A stretch of 64,000 nucleotides of DNA. Origin: an uncultured Aquimarina sp. (GTDB lineage Bacteria > Bacteroidota > Bacteroidia > Flavobacteriales > Flavobacteriaceae). The stretch spans positions 124,001-188,000 of the forward strand of contig NZ_CANMED010000007.1 of the NCBI RefSeq assembly GCF_947496855.1, read 5' to 3'. This document shows, piece by piece, positions 41,601 through 51,272 of the stretch (positions are counted from its first letter, which is position 1; each line of letters begins with the position of its first letter). The position numbers and the translations under genes are program-made. The notes under the pieces are model-generated. The model had not been told where the DNA came from, made no database searches, and saw only the letters and a program-made list of their open reading frames with translations.

Positions 41601-41922
41601 ACAAATCAGATGTCATCGTTCTGTATCCTATGATATTATCATCTTCTGTTGTAGTAAAAGGAATATTTTTTTGCAGAAATTGATCAAATTGTATTTGATT
41701 AGCCATTAATTTTACAATTCCTGTCACTTCATCATAATGAACAATAGACAACCCTTGAGTAAGAGGCTGTAGTTGAGAAGGGTTGTTTATCACGATATCA
41801 AATATAACTTCTCCTTTTAAGTTTAGATATTCAATAGCTCGTTCTTTTTGAGTTTGTTGCGCAGATAGTAAAGTACATAGGATCATGCATACCCATAAGG
41901 CAAGTGTTAGTTTTTTCTTCAT
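38689..41922 (-). CDS. Secreted M14 zinc carboxypeptidase with FnIII, GEVED and T9SS domains
   Basis: 1077 aa. Signal peptide 1-21, propeptide to about 125, then the M14 peptidase (about 130-400): zinc ligands in SSMHGDEIAGYP and the later NFHGG, substrate Arg/Asn region DLNRNYPDP, and catalytic Glu in REVTVELSNAKTP. Next come a carboxypeptidase regulatory-like domain (about 405-490), FnIII (about 495-580), a MAM-like/jellyroll module (about 600-750), FnIII (about 760-845), a GEVED domain (YGEVEDYTVNI at about 970) and a T9SS type A sorting domain (FQIYPNPVTEG). Confidence 0.92.
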   Translation of the reverse strand: MKKKLTLALWVCMILCTLLSAQQTQKERAIEYLNLKGEVIFDIVINNPSQLQPLTQGLSIVHYDEVTGIVKLMANQIQFDQFLQKNIPFTTTEDDNIIGYRTMTSDLSVKAATFPLTAYPTYADYVSMMNDFATNNPTLCQVENIGATIEGDKALLFVKLSDNVVSNEQEPRIMYTSSMHGDEIAGYPMMLNLIDFLLTTYNDTSHPRHAEIKQLLDNNEVWINPLANPDGTYRNSAGNTSVANATRGNANNVDLNRNYPDPDDGANPDGNSYQTETQHFMNFAASKHFVLSANFHGGIELINYPWDTYAGAHPDEDYFVHISEEYRDFCQQNSPNGYFDALNNGITNGYDWYEVQGGRQDYQIYYHKGREVTVELSNAKTPAANQLVNFWNYNQEALIGFLKQINYGIRGVVTDAVTNQAIDAKVTVVGKENYETWTPTELPEGDYYRPIKSGTYTLVYEAECYESKTITGVVITDGQSITQDVQLTPIGAVAPAGLIASLVESTSANLSWSDSAGATFDVRYRETGTINWTVVSVSTNTTNLTNLAIETTYEAQVRSICAGATPSPYSSSISFTTTGISACTGIATFPYIEGFESSVGLWTNATGDDINWTRDSNGTPSNGTGPGLAQEGSFYMFTEASGNGNGYPGKIALLDSPCIDLEALTGVTLEFGYHMNGTNMGSLEVLASVDDGSSYISLWSRNGSQGDQWNQASIDLSAYAGSVIKLQFKGVTGNGFRSDMAIDDLKIISATSDTQAPSAPTNLIASNITGNTVDLSWTASTDNIGVSEYEIYQGGTLVATSIISNATVSGLNPDSEYILVVVAKDAAGNSSSASDSVTFTTTGVVITYCSSQGNNVNDEYIDYVGIGGIDNTSAATNGYEDYTNLTGAVSFGQNTIVLSLNYTGTIYTEYWNVWIDYNQDGTFDSSELVVSESTRSDANQSYDFTVSSSALTGTTRMRVSLKYNAAATSCEIFTYGEVEDYTVNIGGTTASRRNTIGSLNTKEAFQIYPNPVTEGILFVSGLPDEETNIIIYNYAGKKIISKKMTDGNIDVSNLSNGLYLLQIGNDANKKIKRFIIQ

Positions 41923-42352
41923 GGTTTTTAAGAGTGTTTGTGTGTGACCTGCCCAGTTAAGCAGTGGTCAATACAGTTAAATTGGTTTTATTAATCCTAA
42001 AGATAAGTTAAAAAAGAATAAAATCGGCTTAGAGCAACAGATCTTTTCATCAACATACACCCCAGTTTATCAATAGATTAACTAGTAAAACTATTTTATC
42101 CTATACACACTAAGAAGCTATCATTATGAAAAAAAACAAGAAAAATTAATTAGATAAAGATCGGGAACAACTACTATAGCTATTACCCGATCTCACGTAA
42201 AAAAACCTCACAATAAAGCTTTTGTACTTATACATCTACCCTAACTATTAGTACTATTAAAAATCAATAGGTTAACATTCATTGAACATCTTTTTATGGA
42301 ATAATTTTTGACGCATCATAAAGAACTAATTGAATAACCAAATTTTTGAACT
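41923..42352. other. Intergenic region between divergent genes
   Basis: An AT-rich region that must hold the promoters of both flanking genes. One 7-bp hairpin GATCGGG (42159-42165) / CCCGATC (42186-42192) stands out. I see no ORF or RNA gene. Confidence 0.5.
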
Positions 42353-42778
42353 ATGACATATTCTAAAATCTTAATTTTCTCCGTACTATTTTTTATGAGC
42401 GCAAATACTTTAACCTATGCGCAACATATTAAGAAGCCTTCGCTAAGTACTAAAAGCAACTTTAGGACATTGATTATAGATTCTATTCCAGTTAATGCTT
42501 CTACAAATTATCGTTTAAAAGCAATTAGCAAAGACAACAATGATTATAGGGTATTCATTGGAGCTTCCTTAGTTTCAGAATATCCATCTTTCAGTATCTC
42601 TAGAATTCGTCCATTTTTAGTTGTAAGACCAAATGCATTTACTCACAAATCACTTTTTGATCCGGTTGTACATAATTCATTAGCACAACAATCTTGGGAC
42701 AATCCTTTTGGAACCAATTCATTTGGCGCGGGGGTCTTAGCGGGCAGCTTACAATTAATATGCGGTATCTTTAATTAA
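42353..42778 (+). CDS. Hypothetical secreted protein
   Basis: 141 aa with a signal peptide (about 1-24, SANTLTYAQ). The mature part has no cysteine pattern; it contains FIGASLVSEYPSFSISRIRP and ends with a Gly/Phe-rich hydrophobic stretch that could insert in a membrane. Not recognised. Confidence 0.5.
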   Translation: MTYSKILIFSVLFFMSANTLTYAQHIKKPSLSTKSNFRTLIIDSIPVNASTNYRLKAISKDNNDYRVFIGASLVSEYPSFSISRIRPFLVVRPNAFTHKSLFDPVVHNSLAQQSWDNPFGTNSFGAGVLAGSLQLICGIFN

Positions 42779-42830
42779 CAAATAAATTTTACTCTTGAAA
42801 ATTTAAACCTTCCTAGATATGTAGCAAGTC

Positions 42831-43778
42831 TTAAAATTTAATAAAAGAATATTCTTGTTGAAGTTGGTGTTTTTTATGTTCCAAATTTTGCAGAAAAGAA
42901 AGATGTTGCTTGCTTTTTGGGTTAAATGGCCTATGAGCCATTGCATTTTGGATTTCCTTAACTCTACGCATCGTCTTTAATGCTTCTTCTGAAACCCAGG
43001 TTTGTTTAAAATATTCCCATATATAATCGACAGCAACTGCGCTCGGATGAATCATATCAGTATCATAAAATCTATAATCTCTTAGTTCATCCATCATAAT
43101 TTCGTAAGAAGGAAAATAAACACAGTTATTATCGGAAGCTATAATTTTATGCACGGCGGCAATTAGATGCGATTTACTTAAATTATTTTCTACAAAACCA
43201 TCCTTAATATGCCTTACTGGAGATACGGTACATATAATTTTTACATTTGGATTTAAACTTCTAGCCAAGCCAATACTATTTTGCAAACATTGGCCTACTT
43301 CTTCTACAGATAACAATTCTTTGGCAAACTCCTTTTGTGGTACTTTATGACAATTCGCTACTATCATATCTAACGCCTGTAAACGATATACCCAAGATGT
43401 TCCTAAAGTAATACAGATATGTGTTGCCGATTGAATTCTCTTATATGATAGATCTAATGCTTTATTAAGCGATTGTAACAACTGTTTCTGATCAGGATGA
43501 CTTAACTTAGAATGCGCATCAAAACAATGCCATTGTTCGTTATGATAAAACAAATCAGTTTCAGTATACCGTTCTTGCTGTGTTGCCATCCATAGAAAAG
43601 TTTCAATAGCTTTTGGATGAAAAAGTATTCCAAAAGGATTGACTAAACTCTTAAATTTAAAATACTCAAACTTTTCTCCTATATTTTCAGCAAAGCAAGA
43701 TCCTAACAATAACAACTCGTCATCATAATCAATTTTAGGTTGTTGAGGTTTTAAAGGTATTTTCGTTTGTAGAATCAT
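42831..43778 (-). CDS. GSCFA-domain protein
   Basis: 315 aa. The family name motif LLLGSCFAENIGEKF is present near residue 26, with the SGNH-hydrolase-like later motif HPSAVAVDYIWEYF (Asp/His side of the active site) at about 240. The predicted fold is an SGNH/GDSL-type esterase, cytosolic and without signal peptide. Substrate unknown. It follows alaS with 56 bp between, same strand, possibly the same operon. Confidence 0.88.
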   Translation of the reverse strand: MILQTKIPLKPQQPKIDYDDELLLLGSCFAENIGEKFEYFKFKSLVNPFGILFHPKAIETFLWMATQQERYTETDLFYHNEQWHCFDAHSKLSHPDQKQLLQSLNKALDLSYKRIQSATHICITLGTSWVYRLQALDMIVANCHKVPQKEFAKELLSVEEVGQCLQNSIGLARSLNPNVKIICTVSPVRHIKDGFVENNLSKSHLIAAVHKIIASDNNCVYFPSYEIMMDELRDYRFYDTDMIHPSAVAVDYIWEYFKQTWVSEEALKTMRRVKEIQNAMAHRPFNPKSKQHLSFLQNLEHKKHQLQQEYSFIKF

Positions 43779-43834
43779 TTACTTGTGACCCTTAACTTCT
43801 CCAAAAAAGAGCGCTAAGGGGTTTTGGTTTTTAG

Positions 43835-46465
43835 TTATAAATATTGTTTAGCTTTTTCCAAAGCTTCCTCTATTCCTGCTGGGTTCTTACCTCCTGCTGT
43901 AGCAAAAAATGGTTGACCACCGCCACCCCCTTGAATGTATTTTCCGAGTTCACGAACTACCTGTCCGGCATTTAGTCCTTTTTCTTCGACTAGGTTTTTA
44001 GAAATATAACAAGATAATAACGCTTTGCCATTATTATTTGCTCCAAAAAGCATAAATGCATTTTCTATTTCTCCACCTATCTCAAAAGACAAATCTTTTA
44101 TTCCTGATGGATCAAGATCTACTTTCTTAGCTAAGAAATGAATACCATTTATTTCTTCAAATTCTGATTTAAGATCTCCTTTTAGATTCTTTGCTTTATC
44201 TTTAAGCAGTCCCTCAATCTGTTTTTTAAGACTTGTATTTTCTTCTTGTAAAGTTGTAATAGCTTTTATAGGGTCTTTTGCATTTTTTAGAATTGCTTTT
44301 ACTTCAGAAAATGCTTCGGATTGATTTGTAAAATAGTCCTTTGCGGCATCACTAGTAATTGCTTCAACTCTTCTTATTCCAGCTGCAACAGCACTCTCTG
44401 ATGTAATTTTAAAGTGCCATATATCACTTGTGTTTTGCACGTGAATTCCTCCACACAATTCCATAGACTCTCCAAAGCGTATTGCCCTAACATCATCTCC
44501 ATATTTTTCTCCAAACAGAGCAATAGCTCCTTCTGCAATAGCCTGATCATAAGATATACTGCGCTTTTCTTCTAACGGCAATGCCTCTCTTATTCTTGCA
44601 TTTACAAAATCTTCTACTTGTTGTAATTCATCTGAGGATACTTTTGAAAAATGCGAAAAATCAAATCTCAAATTCCCACTATGAACCATCGAACCTTTTT
44701 GTTCGACATGTGTACCAAGAATAGTACGCAACGCCTGGTGTAACAAATGAGTAGCCGTATGATTAGATGCTGTTCTAGATCGCTGTTTAACATCTACAAC
44801 AGCTTTATGAGCTTCATTTATATGTTTAGGCAATGTTTTTGCAAAATGAATGATTAAATTGTTTTCTTTTTTAGTATCCACAATATAAACTACATCTCCA
44901 TTTGCTACTTCTAAATATCCTTTATCACCAACTTGCCCTCCACCTTCTGGGTAAAAAGGAGTTTTATCCAGAACTAACTGATACAATTCTCCATCTTTCT
45001 TACTATTCACCTTACGATAGCGAGAAATTCTCGCTTCTCCTGAAGTATGATCATATCCAATAAATTCTTCTGCTGAATCGGGGATCAATATTTCCCAATC
45101 TCCGGCTTTTACTTCGGAAGCAGCTCTAGAACGGTCTTTTTGTTTCTGTAATTCTGTTTTAAAGATTTCTTCTTCATATTCATATCCTTGCTCGGATAAT
45201 ATCAAAGCCGTAAGATCCTCAGGAAAACCAAATGTGTCATATAATTGAAATACTTTTTCTCCTGAAACCACTTTCTCATTCGTATTCTTAATGACATTAT
45301 CTAACAATACCAATCCCTGATCTAAGGTTCTTAAGAATGAGTGCTCTTCCTCCTTTATAACATTGGTGATTAAATTTTTCTGAGATTTTAATTCTGGAAA
45401 AGCATGACTCATTTGATTACTAAGCGTATCCACAAGTTTATAGATAAAAGGTTCTTTGGTGTCCAAAAATGTAAACCCATATCTGATAGCTCTTCTTAAA
45501 ATTCTTCGGATTACATATCCTGCGCCTGTATTACTTGGTAATTGACCATCTGCTATAGAAAATGACACCGCTCTAAGGTGATCGGCAATCACTCTGATTG
45601 CTACACTTACCTTGCCATTTTCATCGGTTGGCAAACTATCTTTATCATATGTCGTATTGGTAATAGTCTCTATTTCTCTGATTAGTGGAGTAAACACATC
45701 GGTATCATAATTAGATTTTACACCTTGTAATGCCATACATAATCGCTCAAACCCCATTCCTGTATCCACGTGCTGTGCCGGTAGTTTTTCCAGAGAACCA
45801 TTTGCCTTACGGTTATACTGCATAAAAACAAGATTCCATATTTCTACAACTAATGGATGATCTTGATTGACCAAGTCGCGACCAAGTATTTTTGCTTTTT
45901 CTTCTTCGGATCTTAAATCTACGTGAATTTCAGAACAAGGTCCACAAGGTCCCTGATCTCCCATTTCCCAGAAATTATCTTTTTTATTACCCATGATAAT
46001 ACGATCTTCTGGAACTATTTTTTTCCATAAATCATAAGCTTCTTGATCTATCTCCAGGTTTTCATCTTTTGCTCCCTCAAAAACGGAAACATATAAAATA
46101 TCTTTATCAATCCCAAAAACCTCTGTTAGCAATTCCCAAGCCCATTCGATAGCTTCTGTTTTGAAATAATCACCAAAACTCCAATTTCCTAACATCTCGA
46201 ACATTGTATGATGATAGGTATCCATTCCTACTTCTTCTAGATCATTATGCTTACCACTAACTCTGAGACATTTTTGGGTATCAGTAATTCGATTATTTTT
46301 TGGAATTCCGTTTCCTAAAAAGAATTCTTTAAATTGATTCATCCCTGCATTGGTAAACATCAAGGTAGGGTCATCTTTAATCACCATAGGTGCAGAAGGC
46401 ACTATACTATGCTTTTTGGATTCAAAAAACGCTAAAAATTGGTTTCTGATGTCTTGGGATTTCAT
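43835..46465 (-). CDS. alaS: Alanyl-tRNA synthetase
   Basis: 876 aa, full length. A class II catalytic core (about 1-270, MFEMLGNWSFGDYF, motif 3 region), a tRNA-recognition domain, an editing domain with zinc site HTATHLLHQAL ... CGGIHVQNT, and a C-Ala domain ending with the glycine-rich GGGGGQPFFATAGGK. It charges tRNA-Ala and edits Ser/Gly. No tRNA-Ala is present in the array of this window. Confidence 0.97.
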   Translation of the reverse strand: MKSQDIRNQFLAFFESKKHSIVPSAPMVIKDDPTLMFTNAGMNQFKEFFLGNGIPKNNRITDTQKCLRVSGKHNDLEEVGMDTYHHTMFEMLGNWSFGDYFKTEAIEWAWELLTEVFGIDKDILYVSVFEGAKDENLEIDQEAYDLWKKIVPEDRIIMGNKKDNFWEMGDQGPCGPCSEIHVDLRSEEEKAKILGRDLVNQDHPLVVEIWNLVFMQYNRKANGSLEKLPAQHVDTGMGFERLCMALQGVKSNYDTDVFTPLIREIETITNTTYDKDSLPTDENGKVSVAIRVIADHLRAVSFSIADGQLPSNTGAGYVIRRILRRAIRYGFTFLDTKEPFIYKLVDTLSNQMSHAFPELKSQKNLITNVIKEEEHSFLRTLDQGLVLLDNVIKNTNEKVVSGEKVFQLYDTFGFPEDLTALILSEQGYEYEEEIFKTELQKQKDRSRAASEVKAGDWEILIPDSAEEFIGYDHTSGEARISRYRKVNSKKDGELYQLVLDKTPFYPEGGGQVGDKGYLEVANGDVVYIVDTKKENNLIIHFAKTLPKHINEAHKAVVDVKQRSRTASNHTATHLLHQALRTILGTHVEQKGSMVHSGNLRFDFSHFSKVSSDELQQVEDFVNARIREALPLEEKRSISYDQAIAEGAIALFGEKYGDDVRAIRFGESMELCGGIHVQNTSDIWHFKITSESAVAAGIRRVEAITSDAAKDYFTNQSEAFSEVKAILKNAKDPIKAITTLQEENTSLKKQIEGLLKDKAKNLKGDLKSEFEEINGIHFLAKKVDLDPSGIKDLSFEIGGEIENAFMLFGANNNGKALLSCYISKNLVEEKGLNAGQVVRELGKYIQGGGGGQPFFATAGGKNPAGIEEALEKAKQYL

Positions 46466-46640
46466 TTTCTTTATATTTTCTTTATAATCAGTTAATTATC
46501 ATTAGCCATCTAAAGATATGCTATCGATATCTGTCAGTTTTTTCTGGACTTGGCGACATTTTATTATATTTGTTCCAGCCCCAAAGTATGAACAAGCCTA
46601 TTTTTGGCTAATATCCTGCAAAAATAGTATATTTTAGATT

Positions 46641-47618
46641 ATGTCAAAGGTTAAATATTACTACGATAGCGAGACGCTATCTTATCGTAGAATTGAGCAA
46701 AAGAAAGGGCGCAAATTTGGCTTCGCCATTTTAGGTCTTCTTGGTGCTTTTCTAGCTGGTTTTGTATTATTGTTAATCTATCTGAATATTCCTCAATTAG
46801 AAACTCCGAAGGAAAAAGCATATAAGAGAGAACTAGATAATATGAAGCTTCAGTATGCACTCATGAACAAACAATTGAAAAAGGATCATACTGTTCTTTC
46901 TGAACTTGCAGAAAGAGATGACAATATTTATCGACTCTATTTTGGTGCGCCACCAATTCCTGGAGAAATAAGAAAAGCTGGTTTTGGAGGAATAAACAGG
47001 TATAAAGGGTACGAAGGATATGATAATTCTGAAATGATCATAGAAAGCCAAAAGCAGATAGATAAACTTACTAAACAAATAGTTGTTCAATCTCAATCAT
47101 TGGACGAAATAAAAGAATTGGCGGAACAAAAAGAAGAATTACTATCCACAATACCGGCTATCCAACCTATACAAAATTCTGATCTAAAACGCATGGCATC
47201 AGGATATGGTTGGAGGAGTGACCCTTTTACCAAAGCAAGAAAATTTCATTATGGGATGGATTTTTCTGCAGCGACAGGAACTCCTATTTATGCTTCGGGT
47301 AATGGGACTGTAACTCGTGCCGATGCAAATTCTAGTGGCTACGGAAAGCATGTTCGGATTGACCACGGATTTAACTACGTTAGTCTCTATGCACATTTAA
47401 GCAAATACAATGTAAAGAAAGGGCAAAAGATAAAACGTGGTGACGTAATTGGTTATGTTGGAAGTACGGGAAGATCTGTTGCTCCACACCTACATTACGA
47501 AATATTTAAGGACGGTGATCGCATCAACCCTCGTAACTTTTACTATGGAAGTTTAAGTTCTGAAGAATTTAATGAAATGCTAAAAGCCTCTTCTTTAATT
47601 AATGAAACTCTAGACTAA
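46641..47618 (+). CDS. M23-family metallopeptidase (LytM domain), membrane anchored
   Basis: 325 aa. A short cytosolic basic segment, one membrane helix at about residues 28-48, a periplasmic coiled coil (about 55-165), then a LytM domain (about 185-300) with zinc ligands HYGMD and APHLHYEIF. The GYGWRSDPF motif is standard. A cell-wall endopeptidase or a regulator of one. Start of a three-gene plus-strand operon divergent from alaS. Confidence 0.92.
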   Translation: MSKVKYYYDSETLSYRRIEQKKGRKFGFAILGLLGAFLAGFVLLLIYLNIPQLETPKEKAYKRELDNMKLQYALMNKQLKKDHTVLSELAERDDNIYRLYFGAPPIPGEIRKAGFGGINRYKGYEGYDNSEMIIESQKQIDKLTKQIVVQSQSLDEIKELAEQKEELLSTIPAIQPIQNSDLKRMASGYGWRSDPFTKARKFHYGMDFSAATGTPIYASGNGTVTRADANSSGYGKHVRIDHGFNYVSLYAHLSKYNVKKGQKIKRGDVIGYVGSTGRSVAPHLHYEIFKDGDRINPRNFYYGSLSSEEFNEMLKASSLINETLD

Positions 47619-47623
47619 CCCTT

Positions 47624-48742
47624 ATGCGCAAAGCACTTCTTTTTGTAATTCTAATTGGTTTTAGTTATACAATACAAGCACAGAAATTTTCAAAAGAAGT
47701 GATTGACTCCATGACAGTGATTGTTGATGATTTTAAGTTGGAAATGGAAAAAATTTCCGCCCCTAAAAGCATAAAATTGATGGCAGTAGGAGATATTATG
47801 ATGGGAACGAATTTTCCTAAAGAGCATTATATGCCGCCTAGTGACAAAGGTCCTTTTGATGATGTAAATATTGTTTTAAAACAAGCTGACATCCTTTTTG
47901 GTAATTTAGAAGGCACACTCACTGATGAAGGTGAAAATGCAAAGCGATGTTCTGACCCTTCTAAATGTTATTCATTTAGATCTCCAGAATCTTTTGGCGA
48001 ATATCTTGAAGAAACTGGATTCGATGTCATGAGTATTGCCAATAATCATATAGGGGATTTTGGAGCGATCGGCATCAAAAACACTGCAAAAACTCTTAAA
48101 AAGCATAATATTGCATACGCTGGTATTTTCGCACAAGAATCCACTATATTTGAAAAAAACGGAATTACATATGGATTTTGTGCCTTTGCCCCAAACAAAG
48201 ATTGCGTAAAAATTCATAACTTAACAAAGGCAAAAAGCATTGTTAAAGAACTAAAAGAAAAAGTAGACATTGTTATTGTTTCTTTTCATGGAGGTGCAGA
48301 AGGAGCAGATCACACACATGTAACCAGAAAAACAGAACGTTTTTATGGAGAAGATCGTGGAAATGTTTATCTATTTGCACATACACTGATAGATGCTGGA
48401 GCTGATATTATTTTAGGACATGGTCCTCATGTATCAAGAGCTTTTGAGGTATATAATAATAAGTTTATCGCCTACAGTTTAGGTAATTTTTGTACTTATT
48501 CCAGATTTAATCTAACTGGAATTAAAGGATATGCTCCTATAGCAGAAATAGAGGTAGATCTAGAAGGTGATTTTATCAAAGGAAAACTTCATTCTGCTAA
48601 ACAAATCGATGAAATATATCCTTTTATGGATGATAAAAAAAGAGCATTAAAAGAAATTAAAAAACTGACTGAGAAAGATTTCCCTGAAAGTAATTTGGTT
48701 TTTGAACAAGATGGAACTTTTACTCAAAAAAACGAGAATTAA
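47624..48742 (+). CDS. CapA/PgsA-family metallophosphatase-like protein
   Basis: 372 aa with signal peptide (about 1-19). The PGA_cap domain covers about 45-310: MAVGDIMMGTNFP (metal-binding Asp), FGNLEGTLTD, SIANNHIGDFG, and GHGPHVSRAFE with metal histidines. Family members are linked to capsule (poly-gamma-glutamate) synthesis but most are uncharacterised. Five bp after the M23 gene and 2 bp before the MerR gene, so clearly one operon. Confidence 0.88.
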   Translation: MRKALLFVILIGFSYTIQAQKFSKEVIDSMTVIVDDFKLEMEKISAPKSIKLMAVGDIMMGTNFPKEHYMPPSDKGPFDDVNIVLKQADILFGNLEGTLTDEGENAKRCSDPSKCYSFRSPESFGEYLEETGFDVMSIANNHIGDFGAIGIKNTAKTLKKHNIAYAGIFAQESTIFEKNGITYGFCAFAPNKDCVKIHNLTKAKSIVKELKEKVDIVIVSFHGGAEGADHTHVTRKTERFYGEDRGNVYLFAHTLIDAGADIILGHGPHVSRAFEVYNNKFIAYSLGNFCTYSRFNLTGIKGYAPIAEIEVDLEGDFIKGKLHSAKQIDEIYPFMDDKKRALKEIKKLTEKDFPESNLVFEQDGTFTQKNEN

Positions 48743-48744
48743 CT

Positions 48745-49074
48745 ATGTATGTTGACTTACCGAAAAAAATGTACTATGGTATTGGCGAAGTAGCTGATGC
48801 ATTTGACGTAAATGCTTCTCTTATCCGTTTTTGGGAAAAAGAATTTGACATCCTTAAACCAAAAAAGAATGCCAAAGGAAACAGAAAGTTCACTCCAGAA
48901 GATATCAAAAATTTAGAATTAATATATCATTTGGTAAAAGAACGTGGGTTCACGCTAGAAGGTGCCAAAATTCATCTCAAAGAGCAAAAACAAGAAGCTT
49001 TAGATAGCTTTGATATCATTAGAAAGTTAGAATCTATCCGCGGACAATTACTAAAAATTAAAGAGCAGCTTTAG
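48745..49074 (+). CDS. MerR-family transcriptional regulator
   Basis: 109 aa. A winged helix-turn-helix (about 8-75, YYGIGEVADAFDVNASLIRFWEKEF) and a short dimerisation helix. No C-terminal ligand domain, the usual form of this conserved Bacteroidota MerR. The constant neighbourhood with the M23 peptidase suggests a cell-envelope or growth role. Confidence 0.9.
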   Translation: MYVDLPKKMYYGIGEVADAFDVNASLIRFWEKEFDILKPKKNAKGNRKFTPEDIKNLELIYHLVKERGFTLEGAKIHLKEQKQEALDSFDIIRKLESIRGQLLKIKEQL

Positions 49075-49089
49075 CTAATTCTTCGCAAG

Positions 49090-49704
49090 TCATTTCTGTT
49101 TTGCCAAATAATCTTTATATATCTCTGATTCGATAGTAGAAACATCCGATTGTATCTGAGTAAGCTTAGTAACACTGGCTACTAGTGGGAAATCTTTAAA
49201 ATTAAACACTAACCAATCTATCCTTCTACCATCTCTATCTCGAAGTTGCCCTGTAACCAATTTGTTAGCTATATCGCTTTTTAATTCAGGTGTTTCTACC
49301 ATTATCAAAAGTTCTTCTCTAAGTTGATCTGTTTTTGCAATAAACTCTTTTCCTTTTTCGGACAAACCACTTTCAGTAAAAAACATATTATTAGGCTGAT
49401 CCATTAGCTCATAATTGTTAGGGTCTTTTACACCTAACATCTCCTGCTTTATAGACTCTATATATTCTTTAAAAGTTGTTGTTAAAGAATCTACCTTATT
49501 AGCTTTATGGATTAGTTTTTCATTCTGTATTGCATAAAACAATGAATCATTTTCCTTTTCAACAAACCTTCTGCTTTTCTTTAAAGAGTTATCCATTTCT
49601 CCAAAAGCAGTTAAAACCTCTCTACTACTTTTAATTACAATAATACTAATCCCAGAAATTATGAATATCAGTAAAAAGAGTATTATCAGAAGAGGTTTTT
49701 TCAT
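49090..49704 (-). CDS. GldM N-terminal-domain-like protein
   Basis: 204 aa. A short N-terminus, one membrane helix at about 5-26, then a periplasmic helical domain. The end PLVASVTKLTQIQSDVSTIESEI resembles the N-terminal part of GldM, the inner-membrane motor protein of gliding and T9SS, but the Ig-like D2-D4 domains of GldM are missing. It could be a truncated paralogue. Its start is 11 bp from the der stop, same strand. Confidence 0.6.
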   Translation of the reverse strand: MKKPLLIILFLLIFIISGISIIVIKSSREVLTAFGEMDNSLKKSRRFVEKENDSLFYAIQNEKLIHKANKVDSLTTTFKEYIESIKQEMLGVKDPNNYELMDQPNNMFFTESGLSEKGKEFIAKTDQLREELLIMVETPELKSDIANKLVTGQLRDRDGRRIDWLVFNFKDFPLVASVTKLTQIQSDVSTIESEIYKDYLAKQK

Positions 49705-49715
49705 TATAAAGATTT

Positions 49716-51023
49716 CTATTTCTTTCTAAAATACACAGCTACTGGCACTCCATGAAAGTCAAATTCTTTACGTAATTGATTTTCTAAATACCTTTTATAA
49801 GGCTCTCGTATGTATTGTGGTAGATTACAGAAAAAAGCGAATTGCGGTTGAGGTGTAGGCAATTGCATACAATATTTAATTTTTACATATTTACCTTTAT
49901 ATGCTGGCGGAGGATTTCTTTCTATGATAGGCAGCATAGTATCGTTCATTACACTAGTTTTGATCTTTTTAGAGCGGTTTTTAAACACTTCTACAGCTGT
50001 CTCTATCGCTTTAAAAAGTCGTTGCTTTGTTAATACCGAAATAAATACAATTGGGACATCTGTAAATGGTTCAATTTGTTTACGGATATGTTTTTCAAAA
50101 TCTTTTAGGGTATTACTTTCTTTATTTTCGATTAAATCCCACTTATTTACAAGAATTACAATCCCTTTGCGATTTCGTTCTGCTAACCAGAATATATTCT
50201 GCACCTGAGCATCAAAGCCTCTGGTAGCATCAACCACTACCAAACATACATCACTATGTTCTATTGCACGAACAGACCTCATTACAGAATAAAACTCCAG
50301 ATCTTCTTTAACTTTGGCTTTACGCCTTATTCCTGCAGTATCAACCAAATTAAACTCAAAACCAAAACGATCATATTTAGTATCAATAGAATCCCTAGTC
50401 GTTCCTGCAATATCAGTAACAATATATCGATCCTCTCCAATCAGTGCATTTATAAATGAGGATTTCCCTGCATTAGGTCTTCCTACCACAGCAAAACGAG
50501 GTAGTTCTGTTTCCTCTACTTCTTCTACTTCTGGCAATGCTTCTACCAAAGCATCTAAAAGTTCTCCTGTACCACTTCCGTTAATACTGGCTATGGTATA
50601 ATATTCTCCAAGTCCTAGACTATAAAACTCTACAGCATTTTCTGCTCTTTTACCATTATCAACTTTATTGATAGCTAAAAAAACTGGCTTATTAACTTTA
50701 CGGAGTAAGCTAGCAACTTCTTCGTCCATACCTGTAACACCAGATTCTACATCTACCATGAAAATGATAGCATCCGCTTCATCGATTGCAAGCTCTACCT
50801 GTTTATCGATCTCCGCTTCAAAAATATCATCACTACCTACTACATAACCACCAGTATCTATCAGAGAGAACTCCTTACCATTCCAATCACTCTTCCCATA
50901 GTGACGATCACGGGTAACTCCACTTACCGCATCTACGATTGCTTCTCTTCTCTGAATCAATCTATTAAAGAATGTAGATTTTCCTACATTAGGTCGCCCT
51001 ACAATTGCCACTATATTACTCAT
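49716..51023 (-). CDS. der: Ribosome-biogenesis GTPase Der
   Basis: 435 aa with two tandem G domains: GRPNVGKSTFFNRL (about residue 8) and GRPNAGKSSFINAL (about 181), each with DTGG/DTAG switch II and NKxD (NKVD, NKWD) motifs, and a C-terminal KH-like domain (about 350-435). Acts in 50S subunit assembly. Confidence 0.97.
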   Translation of the reverse strand: MSNIVAIVGRPNVGKSTFFNRLIQRREAIVDAVSGVTRDRHYGKSDWNGKEFSLIDTGGYVVGSDDIFEAEIDKQVELAIDEADAIIFMVDVESGVTGMDEEVASLLRKVNKPVFLAINKVDNGKRAENAVEFYSLGLGEYYTIASINGSGTGELLDALVEALPEVEEVEETELPRFAVVGRPNAGKSSFINALIGEDRYIVTDIAGTTRDSIDTKYDRFGFEFNLVDTAGIRRKAKVKEDLEFYSVMRSVRAIEHSDVCLVVVDATRGFDAQVQNIFWLAERNRKGIVILVNKWDLIENKESNTLKDFEKHIRKQIEPFTDVPIVFISVLTKQRLFKAIETAVEVFKNRSKKIKTSVMNDTMLPIIERNPPPAYKGKYVKIKYCMQLPTPQPQFAFFCNLPQYIREPYKRYLENQLRKEFDFHGVPVAVYFRKK

Positions 51024-51123
51024 TATCCTAAATTCTAAAATTTGTGCAAAATTAGTCTTTTTATTCTACCTAAACTATTGAAGTTTGAATATGAGGTGAA
51101 TAAAATAAAAGAGGGAGGTTTTT

Positions 51124-51175
51124 AAAAAACAAAAAAGCTCAACGGTCAGCGCATCGACCTATTGAACTTTTTCAT
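51124..51175. terminator. Imperfect intrinsic terminator upstream of der region
   Basis: An imperfect stem (AGCTCAACGGTC with GACCTATTGAACT) with A and T tracts on either side lies between the start of der and the end of the 51273 gene. On the minus strand it would terminate the 51273-52796 transcript. Confidence 0.6.
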
Positions 51176-51272
51176 AATTGATAGTCAGTCAGTGAAATAA
51201 TTACTTACTTCAAAGATAAAAATAAATACAGATATATTGGCTACTGTAAAACATCAAACTTTTTATGGACAG

